Shown: positions 1-9,589 of the stretch, one piece after another | Position numbering within the stretch: position 1 is the stretch's first letter | Layout of the letters: each line of letters starts with the position of its first letter | Assembly (NCBI GenBank): GCA_008828725.1 | Contig: MEHQ01004275.1 | Location: 1 to 64,000 of the forward strand | Source: Saccharina japonica | Taxonomy: Eukaryota; Sar; Phaeophyceae; Laminariales; Laminariaceae | Direction of reading: 5' to 3' | Length of the DNA: 64,000 nucleotides | The notes under the pieces: generated by a model | What the model was told of the DNA's origin: nothing | The model's database searches: none | The model's input: the letters and a program-made list of their open reading frames with translations, nothing else | Translations under genes and position numbers: made by a program

Positions 1-445
1 GAACACTCCACCCTACACCCTTGACAGCGCATGTTTTGCCTTGCTTGACATGTCTCTACTGCTAGTTTGCTCTACTGCCGAGAAATCCCAGTGACACAAT
101 TTGGCACTGGCAACAGTTTAGGGCAGTCACTACCGCCTAGCTCTCCGATCTTGGCACGGCTTTCGACACGAATAGCACAGGACGGTCGGCACAAATGCGG
201 GCCTCTATCAGTCCCGAGCGTGTCTGAATCGGTTCAGTGTACGCGTCGCGCGCCAAAAAAAAACAAAGCGAACGAAGTGCGAAGTGCAGACGAAGTGCGA
301 GGGACAGACAAACCTCAATATTAAGTTCGTTAAATAAAGCCACGCTGCGGCAGCTTTCAGAACTGTTTTTTGTCCGTTTGTGTCCGTTCGCGACCAGGGG
401 GTACACCCCCACGGGCACGATACCCAACCCATTAGGAAGAGCATC
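1..445. other. Left-edge stretch without a recognisable gene
   Basis: Short open frames exist on both strands, but none has a recognisable domain or convincing splice context. A small GAAGTGCGA-type direct repeat lies near 272-300. I assign nothing here. Confidence 0.5.
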
Positions 446-448
446 TAT

Positions 449-482
449 TGATGCTTCGAAGGGCTGCGCCCTTCTCAGCATC
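449..482. repeat. Short hairpin next to SINE copy 1
   Basis: GATGCT and GAAGGGC are followed by their inverted partners GCCCTTC and AGCATC around a three-base centre, giving a strong stem-loop. It sits just past the tail end of the minus-strand SINE at 505-822 and is not present beside the near-identical SINE at 17.3 kb, so it probably belongs to the flank or to an independent small element. Confidence 0.5.
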
Positions 483-504
483 AAATATCTCCTCAAATTA
501 TATT

Positions 505-822
505 ATCTTCGCCCTTCCTTTCTCTCTCCTCCCTAGTCGTAACTCAGATCCGGGGTCACAAAGTAGGCTCCTCTCCCTCCTCCCCCACTACGGTTCTTGC
601 CTTGCATTTTTATCGCGAGAAGACTTCAGCCTTTCCTTCCCTCGTCGACTCGCATCGAATTGTGCCTACCCACGCTACTATTAATTGGCGCTCTCAGCAG
701 TTGATTCCGTTTTTTATTTATTTTTGCAAATAAACTCAAAAGTCCGACCCACGTGAGATTCGAACTCCAGACATCAACGTTCAGAAGCGTTCGAGGTTAC
801 CTCTAGACCATCGGGGCGACCG
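505..822 (-). mobile_element. tRNA-derived SINE, copy 1
   Basis: Read on the minus strand, the element starts with a tRNA-like head. An A-box-like TGGTCTAGAGG lies at 800-810 and a B-box-like AGTTCGAATCT at 756-766, the spacing of an internal RNA polymerase III promoter. A purine-rich body follows (GTGGGGGAGGAGGGAG and CCCCGGATCTGAGTTACGAC). The copy at 17310-17662 is almost identical over about 310 bp and ends in a poly(A) tract. The acceptor stem does not pair, so this is not a functional tRNA gene. SINEs of this kind are moved by a partner LINE, which I do not see here. Confidence 0.8.
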
Positions 823-2040
823 ACTTACTACGTAACTGACTATATACGGCTGTTGCCCGTAGACAAATATGAATACGATATGATACGACGTACATGAAAA
901 ATGACTTATGTCCAGAGTACAGAGTACAGCGAGAGGCGGCACGGTTTGATGGGAACTGACAGAAAACGGTATACCATTAGCATGTTACGCCACTTTACGG
1001 TATGGGGCAAATCCGCTGTACCGTGGCCTGGCCACAAACCCTACCGTGTACGACGGCAGTATGTCACCCTATACGTTGTATACCACACCTCCGGAGAATA
1101 CCACTCGGTTGATAAAATAAGTTGAATCCCAAAGCAACCACTTGATTTTATCACCGGGGTTCGTTGTGTACCACGCCCCCTGTGGTGTCATGCCTCATGG
1201 TATGACAGCCCCAAGATATCACCCAGGGGTGACACCGTGATGTGAGTGAGCAAGCAGTATTCCAAGGTGTGCGAGTGTACCACAGCACCACAGCATGTAA
1301 AGGAGACCAGCAACATGAAGGTGGGGGGGGGTGCAAAAGACCTTGCGAATGCGTGGCCCGTAGCAGTGGGCAAACCTCGTGTTCGGCGCCAGCGACTACT
1401 GCTATATACGAGTACCGGTACTCGACGCCCGATCACGTTTTTTTTTTTTTTTTAACTACACCTATACCTACCTCTGCCTCCAGCTGCTGCAAGGCCCCTA
1501 TTGCATATGCCTCGCCGACAAGCCAGCGCCAGCGTCTGCCACCAAGGCTCCCACAGCAGAGCCCACAGACAAGCTAGGCACGTGATCGTGCTGCTGTACG
1601 TGATCGTGCTGCTGCACGTGATCGTACTGCTGGGCCCCCGTAACAGACGTGCAAAAGCTGGCAGCAAAAGCTCCAACCACCGCTACCACACCCCTGGTTG
1701 TCACACCCCTTGCCGCCTTCCTGGAGTGTGGCGGCAAAACCTCCAACCATACGCACGTAACTGCTGTCACACCCTTTTAGTCACACCCCTACCTGCTTCG
1801 AGTGTGGCAGCTAAACTCCTTTGCAAACACTGCTGTTCTCCCACCCATTATAGCACACCCCCTAGAGTATCCCCACCCCGGTGATACGCTTTATCAAATC
1901 CCGTATATATGAATCGCCCATTTTATCGCCGGGGTGCGCTGTATATCACCCCGCCGGAGTATTAACACACCGGGTGATAAGGTTGTTAGAGCCCCAAATG
2001 TCATCACCGGGGGTGCGGTATACACCGTCGTATACGGTAC
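823..2040. other. Spacer with diverged repeat pieces, no gene
   Basis: Two blocks (about 1130-1215 and 1905-2035) share a motif of the type TATCACCGGGGT followed by a GTRTAYCAC stretch, in both orientations, and look like decayed copies of one element. At 1578-1633 an 18-bp unit (CACGTGATCGTGCTGCTG-like) is repeated three times. A T-run lies at 1438-1453. Open frames here have no recognisable product. Confidence 0.45.
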
Positions 2041-2540
2041 GTGCGTACGTACGGTGGTAGCCCGGCTACTATTAATATCTACTCGTATATAGCCAGGTTG
2101 CTTTTCGACGTTTTATTGTGGTTAACTACTACTGTTGTATGGCATATATCTCCGTACAGAACAGAACGCCGACCAATACGCCCATCAGACCCGGGGGCAA
2201 TGTCAACCTACGACTACATCAGTGAACTGCGAGGTCGCCTTTTAGAACTACTGCTGTACGGTATTAATAGTAAGCAAGACAACAGCATTACGCCGTGCCT
2301 ACATGTGAGTCCTGCTGTACGGAGCTGCAACACACAACCGACAGAGCGCTGTCGGAGGTCACAGCACACAATGTGGTTACGTAGGCCATGCGTCTGGGTG
2401 GCTTGTTGCGGGCACCCTGAAGGAGACGACGGGTACTCGTACTGCTGTAGGAACAACTCGGCGCGGCCGATCACCAAAGCGCCACGACTTGCTGCCCCTA
2501 CTCCTCCTGCCCTACTTGAAGGGGGGAGCATGTACTGATA
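2041..2540. other. Unrecognised open stretch
   Basis: A 165-codon plus-strand frame covers this stretch. Its translation matches no family I know, it has no clear splice or start context, and a similarly long frame is open on the opposite strand. I do not call it a gene. Confidence 0.3.
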
Positions 2541-2563
2541 TACATGCAGACATATCAGGTACT

Positions 2564-2906
2564 TGTGAGGGTATTACCTGCTGAGCTATAGGGGTAAAAG
2601 ATCGATCGATTACCCAGCCCAGGGTAATCCTTATAACACTCTCCCCCCCTCTGAACGGCGGGATGTTTGGGACGTCGGTACCGTATACGGCCGTACGTTG
2701 ACCCACCCGCTTCGTTTCAATACCTGGGGACCCAGGGAGAAGTGTTTTTTAGGGACGCACGCGCAAGCGTTTCTATAAAAGAAACATTCGAAGTGAGATT
2801 CGAACCCGTGTCCTCGACGACGTCAAATGTGAGGGTATTACCTGCTGAGCTATAGGGGTAAAAGATCGATCGATTACCCAGCCCAGGGTATTCCTTATAA
2901 CATACT
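2564..2906 (-). repeat. Second tRNA-headed repeat with a direct duplication
   Basis: On the minus strand, 2764-2880 has an A-box-like TAGCTCAGCAGG and a B-box-like GGTTCGAATCT. A segment of about 77 bp (2829-2905), containing the A-box part and its 5' flank, is repeated almost exactly at 2564-2640. The acceptor arms do not pair, so a tRNA-derived SINE head or tRNA pseudogene is likelier than a working tRNA. Confidence 0.55.
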
Positions 2907-3164
2907 ACTGTAATGGTATTCACCCACGTAGTGATTACAAATATATAGACTTTCATTTATTTTTTATTTTCAGCGGGCTCCATTGGCACCTCCCTGGCGT
3001 TTCGGACGTTCCACTTGAACAACGCCTTTTTCTACCACAGCATTGCTGTCGAGCCTTTTCCTTTTTTCTCAAGAGCCTTCTTCCCTAAGTTTCGTTCACT
3101 TCATTCTGCCTTGTTTCGTTTTTGTCCGATTCCCTTTTCTTTTCTTTTTTCCCCCCTTTTTTTT

Positions 3165-3404
3165 CTATGTATTACTATACTACTGCCTTTCTCAGTTTTT
3201 GACTCTTTCTTTATTCTGTTTCGATTTTTGTTCGATCATTTTTTTTTATCGTTCTAGCCTTTCCCCGCGATGTTTTTTTGTCTTATGTATTACTATACTA
3301 CTGCCTTTCTCAGTTTTTGACTCTTTCTTTATTCTGTTTCGATTTTTGTTCGATCATTGTTTTTATTGTTCTAGCCTTTCCCCCCGATGTTTTTTGTCTT
3401 CGTC
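3165..3404. repeat. Tandem duplication, 120-bp unit, two copies
   Basis: A pyrimidine-rich unit beginning TATGTATTACTATACTACTG at 3165 is repeated starting at 3285 with only a few changes. Both copies contain the same TTTCTTTATTCTG and TTCTAGCCTTTCC stretches. This is a simple head-to-tail duplication within a C/T-rich region starting near 3015. Confidence 0.85.
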
Positions 3405-4128
3405 TTTTCCATGATTTGTTTCCGTTTTTCTGTTCGTGGAGCTTTTATATGTAACGCGAGTACTGTGTACCAGGCTCGACACTTGTATTGGTACACCTCC
3501 TGGTTCAAAATCTGCGCACAGGACAAAAGCACACGCCAAGCTCCGAGCGCCAGAATGTCATCAAACCTCTACCGCTATAGCACAGCGCAATCAGCCCTGC
3601 TCAAAGAAGCAAAGCACGTACGTGCCGATCAGAGCGCGGCAACGCAAGCAAGTAGACAGAGTTGCCGAGAGCCAGCACGTATGTATGACATCGACAATCT
3701 ACGCGAGAGCCAGCAGTGCGAACAATTTCTAAAATGAACAGCGAGCGAGCGGCACACGTCAGGCTTGGAATGAAAATTGGCGCTGCAAGCCAAGTTTCGC
3801 GCAGCAAATAGCATCCCCTCCCCCCGTTCGATGTTCGGGGCTCATACTGTACGAGTAGCATGCCGCCGGCCGATCGGCAGAGAAGTAATACTATTAATAG
3901 TGTTTTTTTATTTACTTCGTGTACGTGATTTGCTTGTCTTTCCGAGTCCTCATGTATTTATCGTACTTGTATGCTTCGTACCGTGCCTGCTTTGTTTTTT
4001 TGTGGCGGATTATAATGCAAACCGGCCACCCCACCTACCAGCCAGCTCGAAAAAAACGCGGTGGATGTTGAGTACTAACCACGGCCTTACCTCCTTTCCT
4101 TCACACGTACGGTTTTGGCCAACAATAG
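3405..4128. other. 5' flank or first intron of ankyrin gene A
   Basis: No exon resembling exon 1 of ankyrin gene B (14478-14597) is visible here. The stretch runs into a splice acceptor (AACAATAG) at 4128. It is most likely intron whose upstream exon lies left of the window. Confidence 0.45.
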
Positions 4129-6243
4129 GACGGCACCTACCCGCTCAGCCTCGCCACCGCCCGGGGCAACCTCGACATTGTCCGACTCCTTATCCGCCAC
4201 GGAGCCGACGTGGATTTGTGCGAGCCCAAAGGGTGCTCCGCTATCTACATTGCGTGCGACAAAGAGCACCTGGCCATCGTGAAGGAGCTGATTAAAGCCG
4301 GCGCCGACCTCAATCGTATACGTCCTGACAACCCCCTCCCTTTGCATTGGATGGCTAGTCGCGGCAACATAGAGGTGATTATTATGCAGTTCGTTTTGGG
4401 AGCCGATTCAGGTGTGCAGGGAGGGGAGGGGGTAGGGGGGTACCGGTACGGTGCCCTCTACTGTAGGTTTTCCGGTAACCAGCGCTCGAAGGTACTCCCG
4501 CCCATCTGTACGTGCCTGGCCCCGTGCTTACCCTTGACCAAGCACGGCCTGCGTTACTCGACATGAAATTCTTGATCGGGCTGCGGGTTCTTTCTAACGT
4601 CCTGTTTGCTACCACTTCAGTAACACGTACCAACGGCGACACACGTTTGTGTACGCGACATCTTGGCCTTGCGTTGCTTCCTTCGTTCGTTCCTTCCTTG
4701 GCTCGTGTCTACGTACGCGGTCTGCGGCACGCCACGCAGATTTTGAAGGAGCTCATCCGAGCGGGGGCGCAGCTGAACCTCAAAGAGGCCGACGGGTTTA
4801 TGGCGATCCACTACGCCGCGGGCGCGGGCAGCGTCCCGGCGTTGCGCGCGCTTGTACTCGCAGGCTCGAGTCACGATTGGCGCAACGACGCCTTTAAAAG
4901 TCCGCTCTCCCTCGCGTGCTATCACGGCCACGTGGCAGCCGTCGTTTACCTCCTCGACGAGGCTAAGGCGAACCCGGGCGTTACAGACGATACTAGGTAC
5001 ACGCCCCTTGCGAGCGCTTGCCAGCAGGGGCGCCTCGCGGTAGTGAAAGTGCTGCTGAGGTGTGGCGTTCGCAAGCTCGGGCCCAACGCTTACCTAGACG
5101 GGCTCTGCATGGCGGCCATGATAGGAAACTTCGCCATAATGCGGGAGCTGCTCGGCGCCGAAGGTGGCGTTCACCTTAGAGACGCGAAAACCGACCTCGC
5201 GCCACAGGTGACCGCGCTCCACTACGCCGCGGGCTACTGCCACCCCTTCGCCATGTCCCTGCTGCTCGAGGCGGGCGCGGACGAAATGGTCGAGGATTCC
5301 TCGGGAGACACACCTTTAGACGTCGTCAATACCCTGCGGGATGATAACGTGAAGCACGGGTTCGGGCGGGTGCAGGCGAGGCGTATTCTGAGGCAAGCTC
5401 CGGCGTACCGCGCGCGGTCGTGGAAGTGGCCGGATACGTCGGCAGTGCTTGCATACCCAGCTACCGCCGGGGGGCCGGCGAAGAACGTAGCGGGAAAAGC
5501 TTCGGGGGGGGCAGGAGCAAGGTCGGCGAAAACCGAGCCGGAGCCGGCGGAAATGACCGCCGAGGGCTTCGATCGCGCTTTCGACGCCGCGTTGTCGTTT
5601 GCGGCGGCACCCGCGGTTGCCGGAAAAACGGTCGAGATGGCGATATACCGTCGACCAGCGATCAGCTGCGGCGGATCTGCGGCGGACGGACGCCCGGCAG
5701 TGGTGGCGAGCCTGATCAGGTATACTATCGATGCGCGTCCCCTTTCGTCGAAAACAGTTTTTTTTTCTTTCTGTTGACCGCGGGTGGTGTGCAGCAGCGG
5801 CCGCGACCCGAGCCCCCTGCGATAATGCAGGGGGCGTCCGAGCGCCCGTCGTCAACATGCTCTCACCCGTACCAGGCGAAAAAAATATCGTGAAAGGCCC
5901 CGACGAGATAGTCGCAAAACCGCCGCGGTGACGGGCACCCACCCCCCCCCTTGCGGTTTTGGCCCCTCGCTCAGGCGCTGTCACACACACAACAGTCTAG
6001 CACTTGTGCTCAAGTTTTGGGATTTTTTTTTGCGCGCGGCACGACATCGACCCAGGCTACGAGTTTCTTGCTCTTGGGACGTAGCAAACGCAGAAAGCGT
6101 CTTGCTCAAAAAAATCCAGCGTCTCCGGAGCGTTTCTTTCACGGGTGCCTCCCCCCCGTGTGTCTGGCGTCGCATATAACGCAGCTGGTACGCCTGTACG
6201 CGTGTATTTCTCGCCCGTCCGCAGGTATGCGCAAAAGAGGTGA
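4129..6243 (+). CDS. Ankyrin-repeat protein A (5' partial)
   Basis: Three exons are visible: 4129-4374 (82 codons), 4740-5719, and a 19-nt terminal exon 6225-6243 that ends the protein RYAQKR followed by TGA. All joins are GT-AG and in phase (0, then 2). The translation opens in an ankyrin repeat (DGTYPLSLATARGNLDIVRL) and carries several more, with the usual G-x-TPLxxA, LLxxGA and ADxN cores. After these comes a conserved non-ankyrin tail with QAPAYRARSWKWPDTSA and IYRRPAISCGGSA. Ankyrin repeats are protein-binding scaffolds; the partner cannot be read from sequence. The exon layout is identical to gene B, including the tiny last exon, which is the strongest argument for these boundaries. 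The start codon and first exon should lie left of the window: in B the equivalent intron is 7.3 kb. A simple read-through of the 5719 donor would instead end in a T-rich stretch at 5777. Confidence 0.85.
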
Positions 6244-6505
6244 CAGCGGGGAGGGGGCGAGACAAGAAGACGCTCCCTGCTGGGCATGCGATAGCAAGAC
6301 GCTTCCTGCAACATAGGCATGCGATAACAAGACGCGCGCGTGGGCTTCATTAGCGTGGTCAGGATGATGATGGTGACCGCATCAGTGGTGTCAGTAGTGA
6401 CGCCCCCCCCCCCACTGCCGAAGCGGTCAATCCTGCGCCACGTGATGGTGCGCTGCTCTTTTTTTTTTAACCGCGAGGCTACCAGCGATAAAAATACTTT
6501 ATACC
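6244..6505. other. 3' flank of ankyrin gene A
   Basis: The first part resembles the sequence after the stop of gene B (24245 onward), so it is likely 3' UTR copied with the gene. A CATGCGATARCAAGACGC-type 18-bp direct repeat occurs at 6286 and 6318. Confidence 0.5.
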
Positions 6506-6672
6506 CTGGTACTCGTTTATTTGCTCGACCCGGATGGGCGGGCTGGGCAGCCTGTCAGCGTCGCCGTCGCGGTGACCTGACTGACCCGGCAAGGTACTCG
6601 TTTATTTGCTCGACCCGGATGGGCGGGCTGGGCAGCCTGTCAGCGTCGCCGTCGCGGTGACCTGACCCGGCA
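6505..6672. repeat. Tandem duplication of about 84 bp
   Basis: A unit containing CTCGACCCGGATGGGCGGGC and GTCAGCGTCGCCGTCGCGG occurs at about 6508-6586 and again at 6592-6668. The copies are almost identical. Confidence 0.85.
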
Positions 6673-6735
6673 AGGTAGTCGTGAGAAGATGTCCTTCAAC
6701 GATGCTGACGGCGTTCTGTGCCGGCACGATTTATT

Positions 6736-6856
6736 AATATTACGGAGGGGGGACCATAGTAAATAGGACCAGATATTGTTAGTAAAAATAGGGAAACATA
6801 TAGGTTTTTGTGTGTACCGTAGGTCCTATTTACTACATTAGCCCACCCCGTAATAG
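6736..6856. mobile_element. TA-flanked MITE family A, copy 1
   Basis: Terminal inverted repeats begin ATTACGG and include TAGTAAATAGGACC on the left and GGTCCTATTTACTA on the right. The interior contains GATATTGTTAGTAAAAATAG. Both ends abut TA, as in Tc1/mariner-type elements. Related copies lie at 13053-13165 and, inverted, at 21075-21183. Confidence 0.75.
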
Positions 6857-7536
6857 CAGCATTCATCGCTTTTATCGGGCTTTTCCTGCCGTTTGTAGGC
6901 GCGGATGCGTGCGTGCGTTTCGTTTTGTTTAGGTTTGCTGTTGCTGTTTTACTGCGTGGCCGCACGGCCCGCCGGACTGGCGGCACGGCAGTACATTAGG
7001 ACTATACTGGTAGGTCGTTGAGGCCCCGGGTCGGAGCAGGGAAGTTTCGAAGTGCCGAGTGCCGAGGCGTGTTTTATACTGGTGTGTGGAAAGTTTCTCC
7101 GATTCTAAGTTGATAAATCGACTCACGGGCTTCCTGAATGATACCGGTATGTTTTGTTTTAGTGGCAGTCCCGAGCACGAGCGGCGAGACAAGAAAAACG
7201 CAGCTTTTTTAGACGTATATTTCAGGCCACACCAGAAGCGAGGTCACGTGGCATCGTAAAACGCTCTCGACGTACACATTTCCAGGTGTGACCAGGATGT
7301 GACACAGACATGTTGCAGCATCCCACCAGCCGACTAATCCCCCCATGCGTACGTACGTACCCCGGCACCTGTTTTTGTCCCCTACCTAGGAGCAGCAGGT
7401 CTCTCAGACGGTGCTCGGGTGCCACTAAATGTTTTGGTACTATACGTAGTGATTTCGACTTTTCTGATTATTTTAAAAGACGCGTGCTACGATAGAGGGA
7501 GCCGTTTTGGCTAAAAATAGTTTTCTGGATGACCTA
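6857..7536. other. Spacer without recognised gene
   Basis: Only short open frames with no domain are visible. Confidence 0.4.
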
Positions 7537-7537
7537 T

Positions 7538-7646
7538 TAACCCTTACCCTTACAGAACTGGAGTCCCGTTTTGGGGACAAACTACTTAGAATTAGAGTGG
7601 TTTGTCCCCAAAATGGGACTGCAGTCCTAAAAGGGTTCAAGGCTCC
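7538..7646. mobile_element. Short palindromic MITE, possibly piggyBac-like
   Basis: A near-perfect inverted repeat pairs GTCCCGTTTTGGGGACAAAC with its complement at 7598-7617. Outer ends read TTAACCCTT on the left and AAGGGTTCA on the right. A TTAA target with CCCT-starting termini would be piggyBac-like, but the right flank reads TTCA, so this is tentative. An interstitial ACCCTTACCCTT lies in the left end. Confidence 0.55.
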
Positions 7647-7832
7647 TTAACCCAAATATCGTCGGAACGCCATCTTCTTTTTGCGATAACGATTTTTTGT
7701 ATACCTACCATTAATACGTAGACTTTCAAATATCTTTTTTGTCGGGTTGCGCATTCATTTTTCTCAAAAATAACTCTTTTTTTTTTTTTCTTTTTTTTTT
7801 CTTTTTCGGTTGAGAGGTATGGAGCTCCTTAA

Positions 7833-8040
7833 GGGCCCGTTTTAACGAAGAAGAAAAAAAATCAATTTGGAAAAAAAAAAATCAAATCCGCTTTTCATTT
7901 GTCAACACACGCACCAGCACCAAAGATTAGGATCTTGGGGCACAATATTTGGTGCTGGTGCGTGTGTTGACCAATGAAAAGCGAATTTGAATTTTATTTT
8001 TTCCAAATTGAATTTATTTTATACTCGTTAATTCGGGCCC
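7833..8040. mobile_element. PIF/Harbinger-like MITE family B, copy 1
   Basis: The 208-bp element starts GGGCCCG and ends CGGGCCC, flanked on both sides by TAA (7830-7832 and 8041-8043). Almost the whole element is an inverted repeat: CGCACCAGCACCAAAGAT pairs with the GGTGCTGGTGCG segment, as do CCAAATTG-type arms. The 3-bp TWA target duplication is typical of PIF/Harbinger (Tourist) MITEs. Other copies are at 38316-38519 and 56535-56743, with a fragment at 61558. Confidence 0.88.
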
Positions 8041-8629
8041 TAAGTCAGGAACCTCTGTAAAAATAATAGTTGCTCCTCTACCTTACGTAACATATGTGTC
8101 ACTGAGCAAGATGGAATAAACCCAACCAGCACGCACCAAAAACAGCGATTCAACCGTTTCTGCCAGCCGGCGAGGAACACAGTTCAGATTACGTAGCACT
8201 CCTCTCACTCTACAAATATAGGTGGTGCTCGGTTTCGCGGGTTTTGGTCGCCGTTTGTGGCTTTGTGGGCAAGCATGCATCCGTGACAGCATGCTGTCAT
8301 GTCGTTTTCAAACAGGGCTTGTGTTTCGTGTTTTGTCATAATCTCCGTTTTTCGTAATTGTCAAGAGGACACAGCAGTTCTAGTTCACCATTGCTATTAA
8401 TTCTAGTTCACCATTGCTATTAACAGCAGGTGGGGGAAACTCCCGCGCGTCGCATGGACTACAATATCCCGCCACAGCTGACGTGTTTCTTAGTTTATTA
8501 TGAATATCCTGCCCTAAACCTGGCTACACCTTGACGCGTTCTTTTTGCTTTAGAAAACACAAAACCACCCTTTTCTAAACCAAGAATAAGCTCATTCTAC
8601 TATAAAACCTTGATTTTTATTTTTTAATT
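8041..8629. other. Spacer with a small tandem duplication
   Basis: A 22-bp unit (TTCTAGTTCACCATTGCTATTA-type) is repeated at 8379-8400 and 8401-8422. CACAGCTGACGTGTTTCTTA at 8473 recurs at 41941 inside the hAT-like element. No gene is recognised. Confidence 0.5.
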
Positions 8630-8965
8630 TTATCCTCCGGCGGATAGGTAAAAATAAAGCTTACGCCCTCCACACTTCCACGTCTCACTGCGTGTCGTGT
8701 GTCAATTCACTCCATGCCCCCTCGGAAGTATCAGCCCTTGCTGCCTACGACTCCGGAGACTTGAGCATGTTGACCCGACCTGACCCCCGAAGGGGCCCGG
8801 TGCGGTGGGGATAGCCACCCGAAGAGTAAACTCTCCGGGTAGTGTGGAACTTGCCGAGGCTCATCCACCAACAAAAACCCAGGCCAAGAAGCCTTCCCGC
8901 CAGACTCGGATCAGTTACGATCCACCCTACCCGTTTGGGCGTTGGTCCTCAAAGTAAAACCTTGA
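8630..8965. other. GC-rich, hairpin-rich island of unknown nature
   Basis: This stretch stands out from AT-rich surroundings by composition and by several compact stems: TATCCTCCGGCGGATA near 8631, CCCC-GAA-GGGG at 8785-8795, ACCCG.AGAGT with ACTCT.CGGGT at 8817-8840, and GGATC-AGTTAC-GATCC at 8908-8923. No long frame is open. It could be a structured RNA gene or a retroelement end. I tried U1, U2, U5, U6, 5S, SRP and RNase P signatures and found no convincing match. Confidence 0.4.
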
Positions 8966-9588
8966 TGAAAAACTAGCGGGGATCGGGGGAGAACAAACCT
9001 AATCTGTAAAATTTACTGCAAACAAATATGGAAAAAGAGGGGATGGAGAATAAACAAAAGTCCGACCCGCGGCGTTAACATACAATTATACAATTCGAAG
9101 TGAGGGCCGTTCTCTGCACGCACAATACCAACTGCACTCTATCTTGTAGTACCTTTTGGTACGAGGTATTTACTTCACAATATTATGATTTACAACAGCG
9201 TTGAATACTCGCGCCGAATAGGTTCGCCGCTTGACGAGAACGACCAAAAGGGAAATCGCCCTCCCCCCCCCGCCGACACGAACAGAACGAAGCTTAAAGC
9301 TACTACTACTGCTGCTGTCCTGCTGCAGACGCCAACACTGTACGACGCAATCCTGTTAAAGGGCTAAGCTTGGCACGCGTCATTTATAGTGTGGAGTAGA
9401 TCCCTGTCCCCCCGTGGGTGCGTAACAGGCTCCGCGGTCGTGTCCTACAAAAAACTATTGTATCGATTATCATCCGGTGTGAACAACGTCTCACGTTATT
9501 CCCCAAATACACCTCTCCACCATTACAACACGCCAAAGCTTAGCTTATGCTGAGTTCATACGTATAGACTACGACCTGGGTGAGCATC
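8966..9588. other. Spacer without recognised gene
   Basis: Nothing supportable was seen. A short CTACTACTGCTGCTGTCCTGC run lies near 9301. Confidence 0.4.
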
Positions 9589-9589
9589 G

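Noticed and set aside
740-822. A minus-strand tRNA gene
   Set aside because: A- and B-box-like motifs are present, but the acceptor and T-stem do not pair, and the sequence is the head of a repeated element with poly(A) tail. SINE is the better call.
2764-2880. A second tRNA gene
   Set aside because: The box elements are good but the acceptor arms do not pair and part of the sequence is duplicated nearby.
8900-8960. U5 snRNA on the minus strand
   Set aside because: A GGTTTTAC loop flanked by TCAA/TTGA recalls U5 loop 1, but the invariant GCCTTTTAC is not present and the rest of the fold and Sm site are absent.
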